This document shows positions 1-8,734 of a stretch of DNA of 64,000 nt, one piece after another. The stretch is from an uncultured Acidobacteriota bacterium. GTDB taxonomy: Bacteria > Acidobacteriota > UBA6911 > RPQK01 > JAJDTT01. The DNA is taken from positions 23,739-87,738 of the forward strand of contig CATOST010000045.1 of assembly GCA_951812665.1 (NCBI GenBank), in the 5' to 3' direction. The notes beneath the pieces are model-generated. The model was not told the origin of the DNA. It saw nothing but the letters and a program-made list of their open reading frames with translations, and made no database searches. Within the stretch, counting starts at the first letter, position 1, and the number at the start of each line of letters is the position of its first letter. The position numbers were made by a program, and so were the translations under genes.

Positions 1-660
1 ATAGTCTCGGAAAATATCGATGACGAACCGAGGTAGCGCGTACCAGAAGACGAAGCGCGCCGCCACGGCGCCGGGGGTCTGGTTGGACCGCCTGACCCAG
101 AGCAGGTACCCCATCAAGAGCAGATTCTTGGCTCCGTCATAGAGCACGACCGGATGGCGAAATCCGTCCGCGTCGGGGAACTTCACCCCCCACCAGACAT
201 CGGTGACGTTGCCGACGATCTGGCCGTCGATGAAGTTCCCGATCCGTGCGGTGCCCATGAGAAACGCCGCCGGAATAACCAGCATGTCGGCGAGCGGCAG
301 GAGAGGTTTCCGGTACCGGCGCGCAAAGAGCACCAGGCCGAGTCCGGCACCCAACATGACGCCGTGGGTGGCCATGCCCCCGAGCCAGAATGCCGGGATC
401 AGCTCTGGGTGCCGGCTGTAGAAGGGCCATTCATCGAAAGCGATCTCGATGGCGCGGCCTCCGGCCAGAACCCCGATGACGATGAACAGACTCAGGGTCC
501 AGACCTCCCGGCCGGACAACTCCAGACGTCGTCCGGCCCGGCGGATCGAGAGCTGGAGATGCAGGAACCCGAGAGCGAAGCCGAGGCCGTACCACCAGAG
601 GTGCACTCCGGCGAGGTCGAAGAGGATGGGATCGATCTGGTGGGTGTAGGGTCCGATCAT
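1..660 (-). CDS. lgt: Prolipoprotein diacylglyceryl transferase-like membrane protein, cut by window edge
   Basis: Lgt moves diacylglycerol from phosphatidylglycerol to the lipobox cysteine of prolipoproteins at the inner membrane. The 220 visible codons hold several hydrophobic segments, an early WWYGLGFALGF segment (residues 22-32), a conserved-looking His in ATHGVMLG (97-104) and the family signature region ARIGNFIDGQIVG (138-150). The signature normally reads G-R-x-G-N-F-x-N-x-E-x-x-G, so the first Gly, the Asn and the Glu are replaced by Ala, Asp and Gln here. The C-terminus runs off the left edge. ATG at 660 was chosen because it begins the typical short Lgt N-terminus. It could be a divergent paralogue; lnt, the last enzyme of the pathway, lies at 38-39.4 kb. 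Confidence 0.85.
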   Translation of the reverse strand, partial: MIGPYTHQIDPILFDLAGVHLWWYGLGFALGFLHLQLSIRRAGRRLELSGREVWTLSLFIVIGVLAGGRAIEIAFDEWPFYSRHPELIPAFWLGGMATHGVMLGAGLGLVLFARRYRKPLLPLADMLVIPAAFLMGTARIGNFIDGQIVGNVTDVWWGVKFPDADGFRHPVVLYDGAKNLLLMGYLLWVRRSNQTPGAVAARFVFWYALPRFVIDIFRDY

Positions 661-821
661 CGATCGATTCCGCGGCAGAGTTCACGGTTCAGAGGACTGC
701 CGGATATCGATGAATTTCGGTCCCAACAGTTTGGACGGCAACGCGGCCGGCCGGATGAAACTCGCGGCCCGCTCCACTGGATTCAACCTTCCGGACGGGA
801 GCGAAGGGAGTGGTCAGGCGT

Positions 822-2108
822 TCAGACTGTAGAACCAGGGAGAATCATGGTCGCGCCTTCGCCCCGGCCATATGCGTCTTCACCATGCTCCAGAATGTCC
901 AGCCCGGTCCTTTCTTCATTCTGAACCGGCCTCAGGGTCCCGAACAGCGAGATCACCTTCAGCAGCACCCAGGTGACGACACCGCAATAGACGATCGTGG
1001 CGAGCACGCCCACAGCCTGGATGACGACCTGCATCGGGTTTCCGTACAGCAGACCATCGGTTCCACCCCAGACGGCATGCGCGAAGACACCCGTCAGGAT
1101 AGCGCCGCTCAATCCGCCCATTCCGTGGGCCGCCGCTACGTCCAGCGAATCATCCAGACCGGACCGGGATCGAAAGAGGATCGCATAGTAGCAGGGAAAG
1201 GTGGCGATGGCGCCGATAGCCACGGCTCCCAAGGGACTCACGAAGCCGGCTGCCGGCGTCACGGCGACCAGTCCGACGACGATGCCGGTAGCGGCTCCCA
1301 CTGCCGTCGCCATCCGGTCCCGGATGGCATCCAGAATCATCCAAACGGTCAACGCGGTCGCAGGGGCCAGCAAGGTATTGACGAAGGCCAGACTGGCAGA
1401 ACCGTCGGCCGCCAGGGCGCTGCCGCCGTTGAATCCGAACCAGCCGAACCAGAGCAGTCCGGCGCCCAACAGCACGAACGGCACATTATGGGGAATGATC
1501 GCCTGGCGTCCGAAATCGCTCCGGGGTCCCACCTGCCAGGCGGCCACGACTGCTGCCGTTCCCGCCGTCACGTGGACCACGGTTCCGCCTGCAAAATCCA
1601 GGGCGCCGAGTTCACCCAGCCATCCTCCACCCCAGACCCAGTGGCAGACGGGCGCATAGACGAGCATTACCCAGCCGCAGATAAAGACAAGGTAAGGCCC
1701 AAAACGGATTCGCTCCACCACGGCTCCGGAGATGAGCGCCGCCGTGATAATGGCAAAGGCTCCCTGATACGCCGCGAAAAGGAGGTGGGGAATGCTGCCG
1801 TTGGCTTCCAGATTCACGCCCTGCAGAAAGAGATGTCCCAAGCCGCCCAACCAGGGTTGCATGGCGTCGCTTCCCGGAGCGAAGGCCAGACTGTAAGCGG
1901 CCAGGAACCAGACCAATGCGGTCACGCCCAGGGAGGCGAAGCTCATCATCATGGTGTTGAGGATGTTCTTGGACCGGACCAGACCGCCGTAAAAGAAGGC
2001 CAGCCCCGGGGTCATGAGCAGGACCAGGGCACAAGAAACCAGCATCCACGCGGTATCCGCAGCCGAGATACTCGCGGCGGCGGCAGTGGTCATTTCGGTT
2101 TCCGCCAT
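822..2108 (-). CDS. amt: Ammonium transporter Amt
   Basis: This is an inner-membrane ammonium channel of the Amt/MEP/Rh family. The 428-residue product has about eleven hydrophobic segments and family motifs such as FFYGGLVRSKN near the N-terminus, FAGGTVVHVTAG in the middle and AAHGMGGLSGAILTG near the C-terminus, with the pore histidines in VVH and AHG. ATG at 2108 is preferred over an in-frame start 90 bases upstream because it follows a strong AGGAGG ribosome binding site and leaves a normal N-terminus. No glnK/glnB gene lies beside it, which is unusual since Amt is often paired with a PII protein. Confidence 0.95.
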   Translation of the reverse strand: MAETEMTTAAAASISAADTAWMLVSCALVLLMTPGLAFFYGGLVRSKNILNTMMMSFASLGVTALVWFLAAYSLAFAPGSDAMQPWLGGLGHLFLQGVNLEANGSIPHLLFAAYQGAFAIITAALISGAVVERIRFGPYLVFICGWVMLVYAPVCHWVWGGGWLGELGALDFAGGTVVHVTAGTAAVVAAWQVGPRSDFGRQAIIPHNVPFVLLGAGLLWFGWFGFNGGSALAADGSASLAFVNTLLAPATALTVWMILDAIRDRMATAVGAATGIVVGLVAVTPAAGFVSPLGAVAIGAIATFPCYYAILFRSRSGLDDSLDVAAAHGMGGLSGAILTGVFAHAVWGGTDGLLYGNPMQVVIQAVGVLATIVYCGVVTWVLLKVISLFGTLRPVQNEERTGLDILEHGEDAYGRGEGATMILPGSTV

Positions 2109-2140
2109 GGTCGGTCCTCCTCTTCTTTCAGAGCACTGAC

Positions 2141-3460
2141 TTACGCAGGCGTGATGGTCCGCTGGTCGGGGTCGAAGATCATCTTTCGACCGCTCCACAA
2201 GGAGTCCACAGCCATGATGCAGGCGATGGAATGTCCGTAACCCGCTTCGACCGGACAGGAAATTCCGTCTACATCGCGCCGCCGGACGCAGTCGAGCCAG
2301 TTGGCCATGTGAGGGAAGCGATGATTGGGCATCGCCCCCGGCTCGCCGGCGATGTATTCACCCTGCATCTGCTTCGCGCCCGGCTTCAGGGCCTGATCGC
2401 CGCGAATGCCGTCTCCGGAAACCCGCCAGGGCACTTCGTTGAAGAGCGGCGACTTCTCGAACGAGAGGGTTCCCTTGGTTCCCTGGAAGGTATAGCCGGT
2501 TCCGGCGCCGTTGATCAGGCAGCAGCCGTAGCTGGCCAGGAATTTCTTGTCTCCCGTCCCGTATTCGAAAATGGCCTCCGTGGTGTCCGGATTTTCCCGG
2601 TAGTCCTTGTAGCGGTAGATTCCGCCTTCGGCGCGAGCGCTCATGGGGTAGGGTTCCCCGGTGAGATAGTGCAGAGTGTCGATGTCGTGGCTCATCCACT
2701 GGTCGTAGATTCCGCTTGAGAAGTCCTTGAACAGCCGGAAGGACCGGTAGATTCTGGGATCGAAGGGCCGATACGGCTTACCCAGCAGAAACTCCTTCCA
2801 GTTCAGGTCTTCTTCCCGGCACTCGGCCAGTGCCTCCGGCGAGCGGCGCCACCGGTGAGGACTGTACTCGTTCTCGACCAGCGTGACCCGAACGATATCT
2901 CCGATGAGTTGGTCCTTCATGATCCCGCGCGCGGCGATGCACTTGGGATGGCTTCTGCCCTGGGTGCCGATCTGAACCACGGTGCCGGCCTGCTTGCAGG
3001 CATCCAAGGCGTCGTTCGCCTCGGAAAGGACGTTGGCCATGGGCTTTTCGCAATAGGCATCCTTGCCTGCTTCGACCACCATCTTCAACATCTTGCCGTG
3101 CTGATGGTCGGCGGTGGCGATGATGACGGCATCGATCCCGTCATCGGCCAGAAGGTCGTCGATGTGGTGGTAGAGCTTGGGCTCGCTGCCGTAGTGCTCA
3201 CGGAGGTGATTGGTGGCGATTTTCTGGTTCCGCTTCCAGATTTCGCACACTGCGGTGATCCGCGCGTTGTAGGCATCGGCGTGTTCCAGACATTTCCTCA
3301 GCAGGAACATGCCCCGGCCGCCCGGACCCAGAACCGCCACTTGGAGGGTGTCGTTGAGGCTGCGTCGCTTGGCCAGAAGGGATCCCGAAAGCCCGGTCAT
3401 GACTGCTCCCGCACCGGCCGTGGCCCCCATGAAGCTGCGACGATTCAATTCCTTGGTCAT
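2141..3460 (-). CDS. Tat-exported Gfo/Idh/MocA family oxidoreductase
   Basis: This is an NAD(P)-dependent dehydrogenase-fold protein of 439 residues. It begins with a twin-arginine signal (NRRSFMG, residues 6-12, followed by an Ala/Gly-rich stretch), so it is probably exported folded. A Rossmann motif VLGPGGRGMFLL follows at about residue 43, and the EKP motif of the family (YCEKPMANVLSEA) at about residue 136. The substrate cannot be read from sequence; such exported members are plentiful in Acidobacteriota and Planctomycetota and are thought to act on sugars or sugar derivatives. It lies 71 bases downstream of the isomerase-like gene that starts at 4506, in the same direction, so the two may be cotranscribed. 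Confidence 0.88.
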   Translation of the reverse strand: MTKELNRRSFMGATAGAGAVMTGLSGSLLAKRRSLNDTLQVAVLGPGGRGMFLLRKCLEHADAYNARITAVCEIWKRNQKIATNHLREHYGSEPKLYHHIDDLLADDGIDAVIIATADHQHGKMLKMVVEAGKDAYCEKPMANVLSEANDALDACKQAGTVVQIGTQGRSHPKCIAARGIMKDQLIGDIVRVTLVENEYSPHRWRRSPEALAECREEDLNWKEFLLGKPYRPFDPRIYRSFRLFKDFSSGIYDQWMSHDIDTLHYLTGEPYPMSARAEGGIYRYKDYRENPDTTEAIFEYGTGDKKFLASYGCCLINGAGTGYTFQGTKGTLSFEKSPLFNEVPWRVSGDGIRGDQALKPGAKQMQGEYIAGEPGAMPNHRFPHMANWLDCVRRRDVDGISCPVEAGYGHSIACIMAVDSLWSGRKMIFDPDQRTITPA

Positions 3461-3531
3461 TTCCTGATCTCCTTACGTTTTGGAAAACTCCAGTCCAGTG
3501 TCGCTCCCTTGAGCCGTCATCAGGAGAGAGT

Positions 3532-4506
3532 TCAGCTCCTGGGAACAGCGGCCTTCTCAAAAGCCCGGGACATCTTCCTATAGCAATGTGTAGCTGCGGC
3601 CACCGGATCATAACCCGGTTTCCTGTGAATCTGACCACTGACCTCCAGCACCACGGATCCCCGATAACCCTGGGCCTGCAACTCTTTGAGGTAGGTCACG
3701 TAATCCGTATCTCCGTCACCCGGCATCAAGAACTGTGTCTTTCCATCCTCAGTGATGGTCGCATCTTTGGCGTGTGCGAAGACCGCATGAGAGCCGAGTA
3801 GCCGTATCGAGTCCACCATGTCGAAGTTCATTGCCCGGAAGTGGCTGTAGTCATACGTCACCCGCACCCAGGGACTGTCGGCCTGCTGCATCAACCAGAG
3901 TGCGCCCTCGGGACTGTGCAGGGCGCTTCCCACGTGCGCTTTGATGGCCAACCGGATCTCATGGGAACGACCCACTTCAGCCCAATCCCGGAGCCGCTCC
4001 GCCATGGCATTCTTTGCCTGGTCCCACTCGGCGGTCTTCCCTCCCAATGTCAGGACCAGAACCGGACGGCGGTGCCGCCGGGCTGGAGTCCTGACGTTGA
4101 ACGGGTAGATGTCTCGCCAGAGTTGTGCTGCTCGTTTGATCCGCTCCAGGTTCTCCCGGTGCGCCTCCGGACCCACCAGCAACCTCAGGTCCTCGTCCAA
4201 GCCGCTCAGGCCCAATCCCAACTCGCCGAACAGACTGGCCAACTCCCGCCGCGCCGACCGGGTGAGGATCTTGGGATCGTCCTGCCAACCGGGATAGATG
4301 GCCGGTTCCACATCGTCGTAACCCACCTCACTGGCCATACGCATCGCGTCCGGTGTGCGGAGGGTTCGGTTGTTGTAGAGACTCCAGCCCAAGCCAATTC
4401 CGAGTTTCGGTTTGGGTCCGGAGCCCAATGCCGAAAGCATGGGCATCAGCGTCGCGGCTGCTGTTGGAATGGACTTGAGAAACGCTCGCCGATGGAGCTG
4501 GGACAT
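3532..4506 (-). CDS. Sugar phosphate isomerase/epimerase family TIM-barrel protein, exported
   Basis: The 324-residue protein starts with a signal resembling a Tat leader (HRRAFLKS, residues 5-12) and then matches the xylose isomerase-like / AP-endonuclease-2 TIM-barrel type: GWSLYNNRTL, EVGYDDVEPAIYPG, RLAIKAHVGSALHSPEGA and a late VVLEVSGQIHRKPGYDP segment with a metal-ligand-like Glu. It lies upstream of the exported oxidoreductase on the same strand, a pairing common in sugar-catabolic loci. The exact reaction is unknown. Confidence 0.75.
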   Translation of the reverse strand: MSQLHRRAFLKSIPTAAATLMPMLSALGSGPKPKLGIGLGWSLYNNRTLRTPDAMRMASEVGYDDVEPAIYPGWQDDPKILTRSARRELASLFGELGLGLSGLDEDLRLLVGPEAHRENLERIKRAAQLWRDIYPFNVRTPARRHRRPVLVLTLGGKTAEWDQAKNAMAERLRDWAEVGRSHEIRLAIKAHVGSALHSPEGALWLMQQADSPWVRVTYDYSHFRAMNFDMVDSIRLLGSHAVFAHAKDATITEDGKTQFLMPGDGDTDYVTYLKELQAQGYRGSVVLEVSGQIHRKPGYDPVAAATHCYRKMSRAFEKAAVPRS

Positions 4507-4571
4507 TCAGGATTTCCCTTCAGTTCGACGCCGCAAAGTCTAACCCACCACCTCCCATAAAACAAACCTCC

Positions 4572-4597
4572 GACCCCCATCGGAATGGGGTCTTTTA
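4572..4597 (+). terminator. Terminator-like hairpin with T tail
   Basis: A six-base-pair stem (GACCCC at 4572-4577, GGGGTC at 4587-4592) with a nine-base loop is followed by TTTTA on the plus strand. It sits in the gap between the start of the isomerase gene (minus strand) and the tRNA gene (plus strand), so it may shield the tRNA unit from upstream readthrough. No plus-strand gene precedes it, so its use is uncertain. Confidence 0.4.
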
Positions 4598-4676
4598 TCG
4601 AGTCAGTTCGCATCAAATTGTCAATTCTTCGTTGCTGCACTCGCGACCTGTTGTGGTGTAAACTCGTCGTCAGGTC

Positions 4677-4764
4677 GCCGGAGTGGTGGAATTGGCAGAC
4701 GCGCTGCGTTCAGGACGCAGTGGGCTAAACGCCCGTGGGAGTTCGAGTCTCCCCTCCGGCACCA
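4677..4764 (+). tRNA. tRNA-Leu (anticodon CAG)
   Basis: The 88-base sequence folds as a class II tRNA. The acceptor stem GCCGGAG pairs with CTCCGGC, followed by discriminator A and an encoded CCA. The D arm is GTGGTGGAATTGGCAGAC, and the anticodon stem CTGCG/CGCAG encloses TTCAGGA, giving anticodon CAG at 4711-4713. The long variable arm (TGGGC...GCCCG) is typical of tRNA-Leu, and the T arm contains GTTCGAGTC. A TAAACT box at 4659-4664 may be the -10 element. A nine-base inverted repeat (4763-4771 with 4802-4810) follows but lacks a T tail. Confidence 0.97.
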
Positions 4765-4910
4765 CCCTTCCGAGAATTCCCGAATTTCCCAAAGTACAAG
4801 TGGAAGGGTGAAGTTTCGCCGCCCCGTCGATGGAACCGGGGAAAGAGGAAAGAGTGAAGAAAGACAGGTAGTTTACGCCTGACTGGGGAGCTACCGGGAA
4901 ACGGCGCTTC

Positions 4911-5315
4911 TCATTTCGTCTTCGGAACGAAACGGTCCAACTTGTCCTTCAGTTCAGCCATGCTGTAGGGCTTGGTCACCACGTCCTGACCGCCCGCGGC
5001 CAGAATTTCTTCGGCGCTTCCCTCCATGGCCGCGGCAGCGATGGCCAGGATCGGCACCCGAGCGAAGTTCCCGGCCCTGCGAATCTGACGGATGACTCGA
5101 TATCCGCCTCCACCGGAGATCATCATGTCCACGATGATCAATTCCGGGTCGAAGTCCATCAATTCGCCGATCGAGGACTGGGGCGAGAACGACCGCGTCT
5201 GAAAACCGAGACTCTGCAACACGAATTGAATCGAGTAGATATCGTCGGCTATCTCCTCGATCACGGCCAACCGTTTTGACTCGGGAGTCGGAGCCCGAGG
5301 GCGGCGCCGCCTCAT
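4911..5315 (-). CDS. Single-domain response-regulator receiver protein, degenerate
   Basis: The 134-residue protein is one CheY-like receiver domain with no output domain. The phospho-acceptor aspartate is D63 (LIIVDMM) and the conserved lysine is K115 (VVTKPYS). The usual switch Thr/Ser is replaced by alanine (PILAIAAAAME, 88-98), and a Gly-rich stretch follows the aspartate loop, so signalling may be altered. Its start overlaps the gatB stop by four bases (ATGA), so it is translationally coupled to gatB. No histidine kinase is nearby; its partner is unknown. Confidence 0.8.
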   Translation of the reverse strand: MRRRRPRAPTPESKRLAVIEEIADDIYSIQFVLQSLGFQTRSFSPQSSIGELMDFDPELIIVDMMISGGGGYRVIRQIRRAGNFARVPILAIAAAAMEGSAEEILAAGGQDVVTKPYSMAELKDKLDRFVPKTK

Positions 5316-6769
5316 CGGTCCAACATCTTTCTGAGCAGTTCGTTGACCATCTTCGGGTTGGCTTGCCCGCGGGTCTGCCGCATCACCTGTCCCACGAAAA
5401 ATCCTAGCAGGCCCCGCTTCCCATTCCGATAACGCTCCACGGCGTCGGCATGCGAATCCAGAATCCCGGAAACGACGGTTTCCAATTCGCTCCGATCACT
5501 GATCTGGGACAGGTTCTGTTCTCTGACGATCGTCCCTGGAGATTTACCCGTCTCATACATTCGATCGAAGACGCCCTTGGCCATCTTGCCGCTGATGGCT
5601 CCGTCGTCCAAGAGCCGGATCAACGCTCCGAGATCCGCAGCCTCGACGGGAGATTCGCGGAGTCCCAGCCCATCTCTCTTCAGACGATGGGTCACATCCC
5701 CGACCATCCAGTTCAGAACCGTCTTGGGGCTTCCGGCACTCTTCGCGGACGCTTCAAAATAGTCGGCAAACTCGGGCGTCCGGGTGGCCACGAAGGCGTC
5801 ACTCTGATCGAGACCGTACTGGGAACCGAACCGGCGCGCGCGTTCTCCCGGAAGTTCCGGCAAATCGTTCCTGAGCTGGTCCAACCGGTCAGCCGAGATC
5901 ACGACCGGAAGTAGATCGGGATCCGGAAAGTACCGGTAGTCATGGGCTTCTTCCTTGCTTCTCATGGGACGGGTCTCTTCCAGATCCTCTTTCCAGAGCC
6001 GCGTTTCCTGAACCACTTGCCGCCCCGACTCCAAGACTCGAATCTGCCTCCGGATCTCGTAGTCCAGAGCCTTGTTCAGAAAACGGAAGGAGTTCAGATT
6101 CTTGATTTCAGTCTTGGTCCCGAGTGAAGTCTTCCCCAGTGGACGGACCGAGACATTGGCGTCGCAGCGGAGACTCCCTTCCTCCATGTTCCCGTCACAC
6201 AGCGCCAGATAAAGCAGGACTCTTCTCAGGTAGTCCAGGAAATTTCTGGCCTCCCGGCCGGACCTCAGATCGGGACGGGTGACGATCTCCATCAAGGGGA
6301 CGCCGCACCGATTCAAATTGACCTGCGTGTCCTGCCTCGCGGCATGAATCGACTTGCCGGCGTCCTCTTCCAGATGGACACGAATGATCCCCACGCTGAG
6401 TTCACGCAGTGTTCCCCGATTCCCCGGAGTCCCGCGATCCATCGTCACCAGCCGTACTCGGCCGTCGACCGCCAGGGGTTCTTCATACTGGGAGATCTGG
6501 TAACCCTTGGGAAGGTCAGGGTAGAAATAGTTCTTTCGGGCGAGAAGTGAACGCCGATTGATGCGGCAGTCCAGGGCCAACCCGGCCCTGACCGCCATCT
6601 CCACAGCATGGCCGTTGACCACCGGAAGCGAGCCGGGAAGGCCCAGGCAGACGGGACACGTCTGGGAATTGGGGGGAGCTCCGAACCGGGTGCTGCAACC
6701 GCAGAAGACCTTGCTCCGGGTGCGTAGCTGAGCGTGGACCTCCAGACCGATTACCGGCTCGTACTGCAT
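5312..6769 (-). CDS. gatB: Asp-tRNA(Asn)/Glu-tRNA(Gln) amidotransferase subunit B
   Basis: GatB is the tRNA-binding and kinase subunit of GatCAB, which amidates Glu-tRNA(Gln) and Asp-tRNA(Asn) in the cytoplasm. The 485-residue product has the usual length and order: EPVIGLEVHAQLRTRSK at the start, a zinc-type cysteine set (FCGCSTRFG, TCPVCLGLPG), the YFYPDLPKGYQISQYEEP region, LNRCGVPLMEIVTRPDL, and a C-terminal YqeY-like helical tail ending QANPKMVNELLRKMLDR. gatA and gatC are not in the window. Its 5' end overlaps the miaA stop by 19 bases and its 3' end overlaps the receiver gene. Confidence 0.97.
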   Translation of the reverse strand: MQYEPVIGLEVHAQLRTRSKVFCGCSTRFGAPPNSQTCPVCLGLPGSLPVVNGHAVEMAVRAGLALDCRINRRSLLARKNYFYPDLPKGYQISQYEEPLAVDGRVRLVTMDRGTPGNRGTLRELSVGIIRVHLEEDAGKSIHAARQDTQVNLNRCGVPLMEIVTRPDLRSGREARNFLDYLRRVLLYLALCDGNMEEGSLRCDANVSVRPLGKTSLGTKTEIKNLNSFRFLNKALDYEIRRQIRVLESGRQVVQETRLWKEDLEETRPMRSKEEAHDYRYFPDPDLLPVVISADRLDQLRNDLPELPGERARRFGSQYGLDQSDAFVATRTPEFADYFEASAKSAGSPKTVLNWMVGDVTHRLKRDGLGLRESPVEAADLGALIRLLDDGAISGKMAKGVFDRMYETGKSPGTIVREQNLSQISDRSELETVVSGILDSHADAVERYRNGKRGLLGFFVGQVMRQTRGQANPKMVNELLRKMLDR

Positions 6770-7704
6770 CGGACCAACTCCAGAAGCTGCTTCAACGCCG
6801 ATTCCGACTCTCCGGGCGACTGGATCCAGCGCATGTCGTCCTCCCGGCGAAACCAGGTCATCTGCCGTTTGGCGTAGCGACGCGTGTCCCGGCTCGTCAG
6901 CTCGATGGCCTCCTCCAGCTTCAACTCGCCGCGAAGGGTCCGCACCGCGTACCGGTAACCTAACGCCTCAAAGGCCTTGCATCGCTCATCGTACCCCTTC
7001 CGGAGTAGTCGATCCACTTCGTCCAGAAGGCCACTGCGGAACATTTCCCGGGCTCGAGAATCAATCCTGTGGTAGAGAAGCGTACGGCACAGGTTCAGTC
7101 CGATCTTCAGAATGCGGTAGCCCGCGAGCGCTTTTCGGCGCTCCTGAAGCAGACTGATGGGAGTCCCTGTCAAGAAGTAGACCTCCAGGGCGCGTATCAG
7201 GCGCCGCCGGTCCCCCACGCCGATCTTCCGGGCCGTCGCCGGGTCCTTCCGGGCCAGAAGACGAAACAATCTCTCCTGACCGCGGCGTTGCACCATCTTC
7301 TCCAAGCGATCCCGAAGGATTTCACAGCGGGAGGGTCCATCGAAGACTCCCTGCAGCAGAGCCCTGAGATAGAGTCCGGTGCCTCCCACCACGAACGGAA
7401 TCTTTCCCCGATCCCGGACCAGATGACAGACTTTCCTGGCTTCCGCCATATATCGTCCTGCGCTGTAGATCTCGTCCGGTTTCAGAAAATCGTATAGATG
7501 ATGGGGCACCGACTCGGTTTCCCGGGCCGACGGTTTCCCGGTCCCGATCCGGAGTTCCCGGTACAACTGGAGTGAGTCGCAGTTGATGATCTCCCCGTCC
7601 AACCGGAGAGCCGCCTGCACCGCCAGGGCGCTCTTGCCGGAGGCCGTTGGACCGGCGATAGCGATCAGCAGGGGATCTTCGGGGGGCGGCGACGGCGTCT
7701 TCAA
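6751..7704 (-). CDS. miaA: tRNA dimethylallyltransferase
   Basis: MiaA adds an isopentenyl group to A37 of tRNAs reading UNN codons. The P-loop GPTASGKS, the substrate loop NCDSLQLYRELRIGTGKP and VGGTGLYLRALLQGV are clear. A TTG start at 7704 is chosen: it follows AGAGGAAA at good spacing and gives 317 residues, the usual size. The only ATG, at 7791, would add 29 residues and overlap the upstream oxidoreductase gene by 50 bases. The gene ends inside the beginning of gatB. Confidence 0.93.
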   Translation of the reverse strand: MKTPSPPPEDPLLIAIAGPTASGKSALAVQAALRLDGEIINCDSLQLYRELRIGTGKPSARETESVPHHLYDFLKPDEIYSAGRYMAEARKVCHLVRDRGKIPFVVGGTGLYLRALLQGVFDGPSRCEILRDRLEKMVQRRGQERLFRLLARKDPATARKIGVGDRRRLIRALEVYFLTGTPISLLQERRKALAGYRILKIGLNLCRTLLYHRIDSRAREMFRSGLLDEVDRLLRKGYDERCKAFEALGYRYAVRTLRGELKLEEAIELTSRDTRRYAKRQMTWFRREDDMRWIQSPGESESALKQLLELVRCSTSR

Positions 7705-7741
7705 CGCGAACGTTTCCTCTAACCGGTACTTGCCGGTCCCA

Positions 7742-8734
7742 TCAACCGGCGTGGTCCGGCACGGAATACGCCGACCCCGTCTGGCCGGCAACGGTCATCC
7801 GATCCAGGATCTCCAAGGCCAGCCCCAGGACCCGGGCGCCTTCCCCGCCGCTACATCCCCGCCGGATTTTTCGCTCCTGGCCGCGTCTGCTCGCGATCTC
7901 CTCCAGGAACGCCACAATCTCCATCTTGAGAGGTTCTTCGCGCGTCACCGGCGGAGACCGGTTGACGATCCGCTTGGTCCCATCCACCTCCACCATGCTC
8001 GAGACCTCCGCCACCTGACGATCCAGATCCAGGGAGATGTAGTCGTCCGCTTGGAAGAACCTCAACTTTCTCATCTTCTGCTTCGAGACCCGGCTCGAAG
8101 TGAGATTGGCGACACATCCGTCCTCGAATTCCAGACGGGCGTTGGCGATGTCGATCCGGGGGGTGAGCACGGGAATCCCCACGGCGCGAATCTCCCGGAT
8201 GGGGCTCCGGACCATTTGGGTGATGAGGTCCAGATCATGAATCATCAGGTCCAACACCACATCCACGTCAAGACTGCGTGGCGTCAGCACGCTGAGCCGG
8301 TGGACCTCGAAGAACCGGGGAGTCTTGATGAAGGACTGTATTGCCAGCACCGCGGGATTGAACCGCTCAGAGTGCCCCACATGGAGAACCGTCCCCGGGG
8401 CCTCATCCACCATGCGCCGAGCGGATTCCAGATCTTCGGCGATGGGTTTCTCCACCAGAACGTGGATTCCCCGCTTCAAGAACGGCAGGGCGACGGCAGC
8501 GTGCAGAGAGGTGGGAACGGCCACGCTGACGGCGTCTACCCGATCCAACAGGGGGCTCTGGTCCGGCCAGGATCGGCAGTCATACCGGGAAGCCAGCTCC
8601 CGCCGCCTTGCTCGGATCGGATCCACCACTCCCACCAGCTCCACTTCCGGGAGACTGCTGTAAATGCGGGTATGGTGACTCCCCAATACGCCCCCACCGA
8701 CCACGCCGACCCGGATCCTGTCTTTGGCACTCAT
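7742..8734 (-). CDS. Gfo/Idh/MocA oxidoreductase in the lipid A cluster
   Basis: The cytoplasmic 330-residue NAD(P)-dependent oxidoreductase has the Rossmann motif VGVVGGGVLGSHH (residues 9-21), VDAVSVAVPTSLHA, the EKP motif VLVEKPIAEDLESA and HVGHSERFNPAVLA. It overlaps lpxI by four bases (ATGA), so it belongs to the lipid A operon. A Gfo/Idh enzyme in such a setting recalls GnnA, which oxidises the 3-hydroxyl of UDP-GlcNAc on the route to 2,3-diamino lipid A. The partner aminotransferase GnnB is not in the window, so this role is a hypothesis only. Confidence 0.85.
   Translation of the reverse strand: MSAKDRIRVGVVGGGVLGSHHTRIYSSLPEVELVGVVDPIRARRRELASRYDCRSWPDQSPLLDRVDAVSVAVPTSLHAAVALPFLKRGIHVLVEKPIAEDLESARRMVDEAPGTVLHVGHSERFNPAVLAIQSFIKTPRFFEVHRLSVLTPRSLDVDVVLDLMIHDLDLITQMVRSPIREIRAVGIPVLTPRIDIANARLEFEDGCVANLTSSRVSKQKMRKLRFFQADDYISLDLDRQVAEVSSMVEVDGTKRIVNRSPPVTREEPLKMEIVAFLEEIASRRGQERKIRRGCSGGEGARVLGLALEILDRMTVAGQTGSAYSVPDHAG

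Noticed and set aside
810..2240. Long plus-strand open frame antisense to amt
   Set aside because: The minus strand codes for a clear ammonium transporter. The plus frame is Gln/Gly/His-rich shadow sequence, as expected in GC-rich DNA.
4725..4740. GCCCGTGG in the tRNA-Leu as another copy of the dispersed repeat
   Set aside because: It belongs to the variable arm of the tRNA, and the flanking bases do not match the repeat.
4763..4810. Inverted repeat after the tRNA as a rho-independent terminator
   Set aside because: Nine-base arms are separated by 30 bases and no T tail follows.
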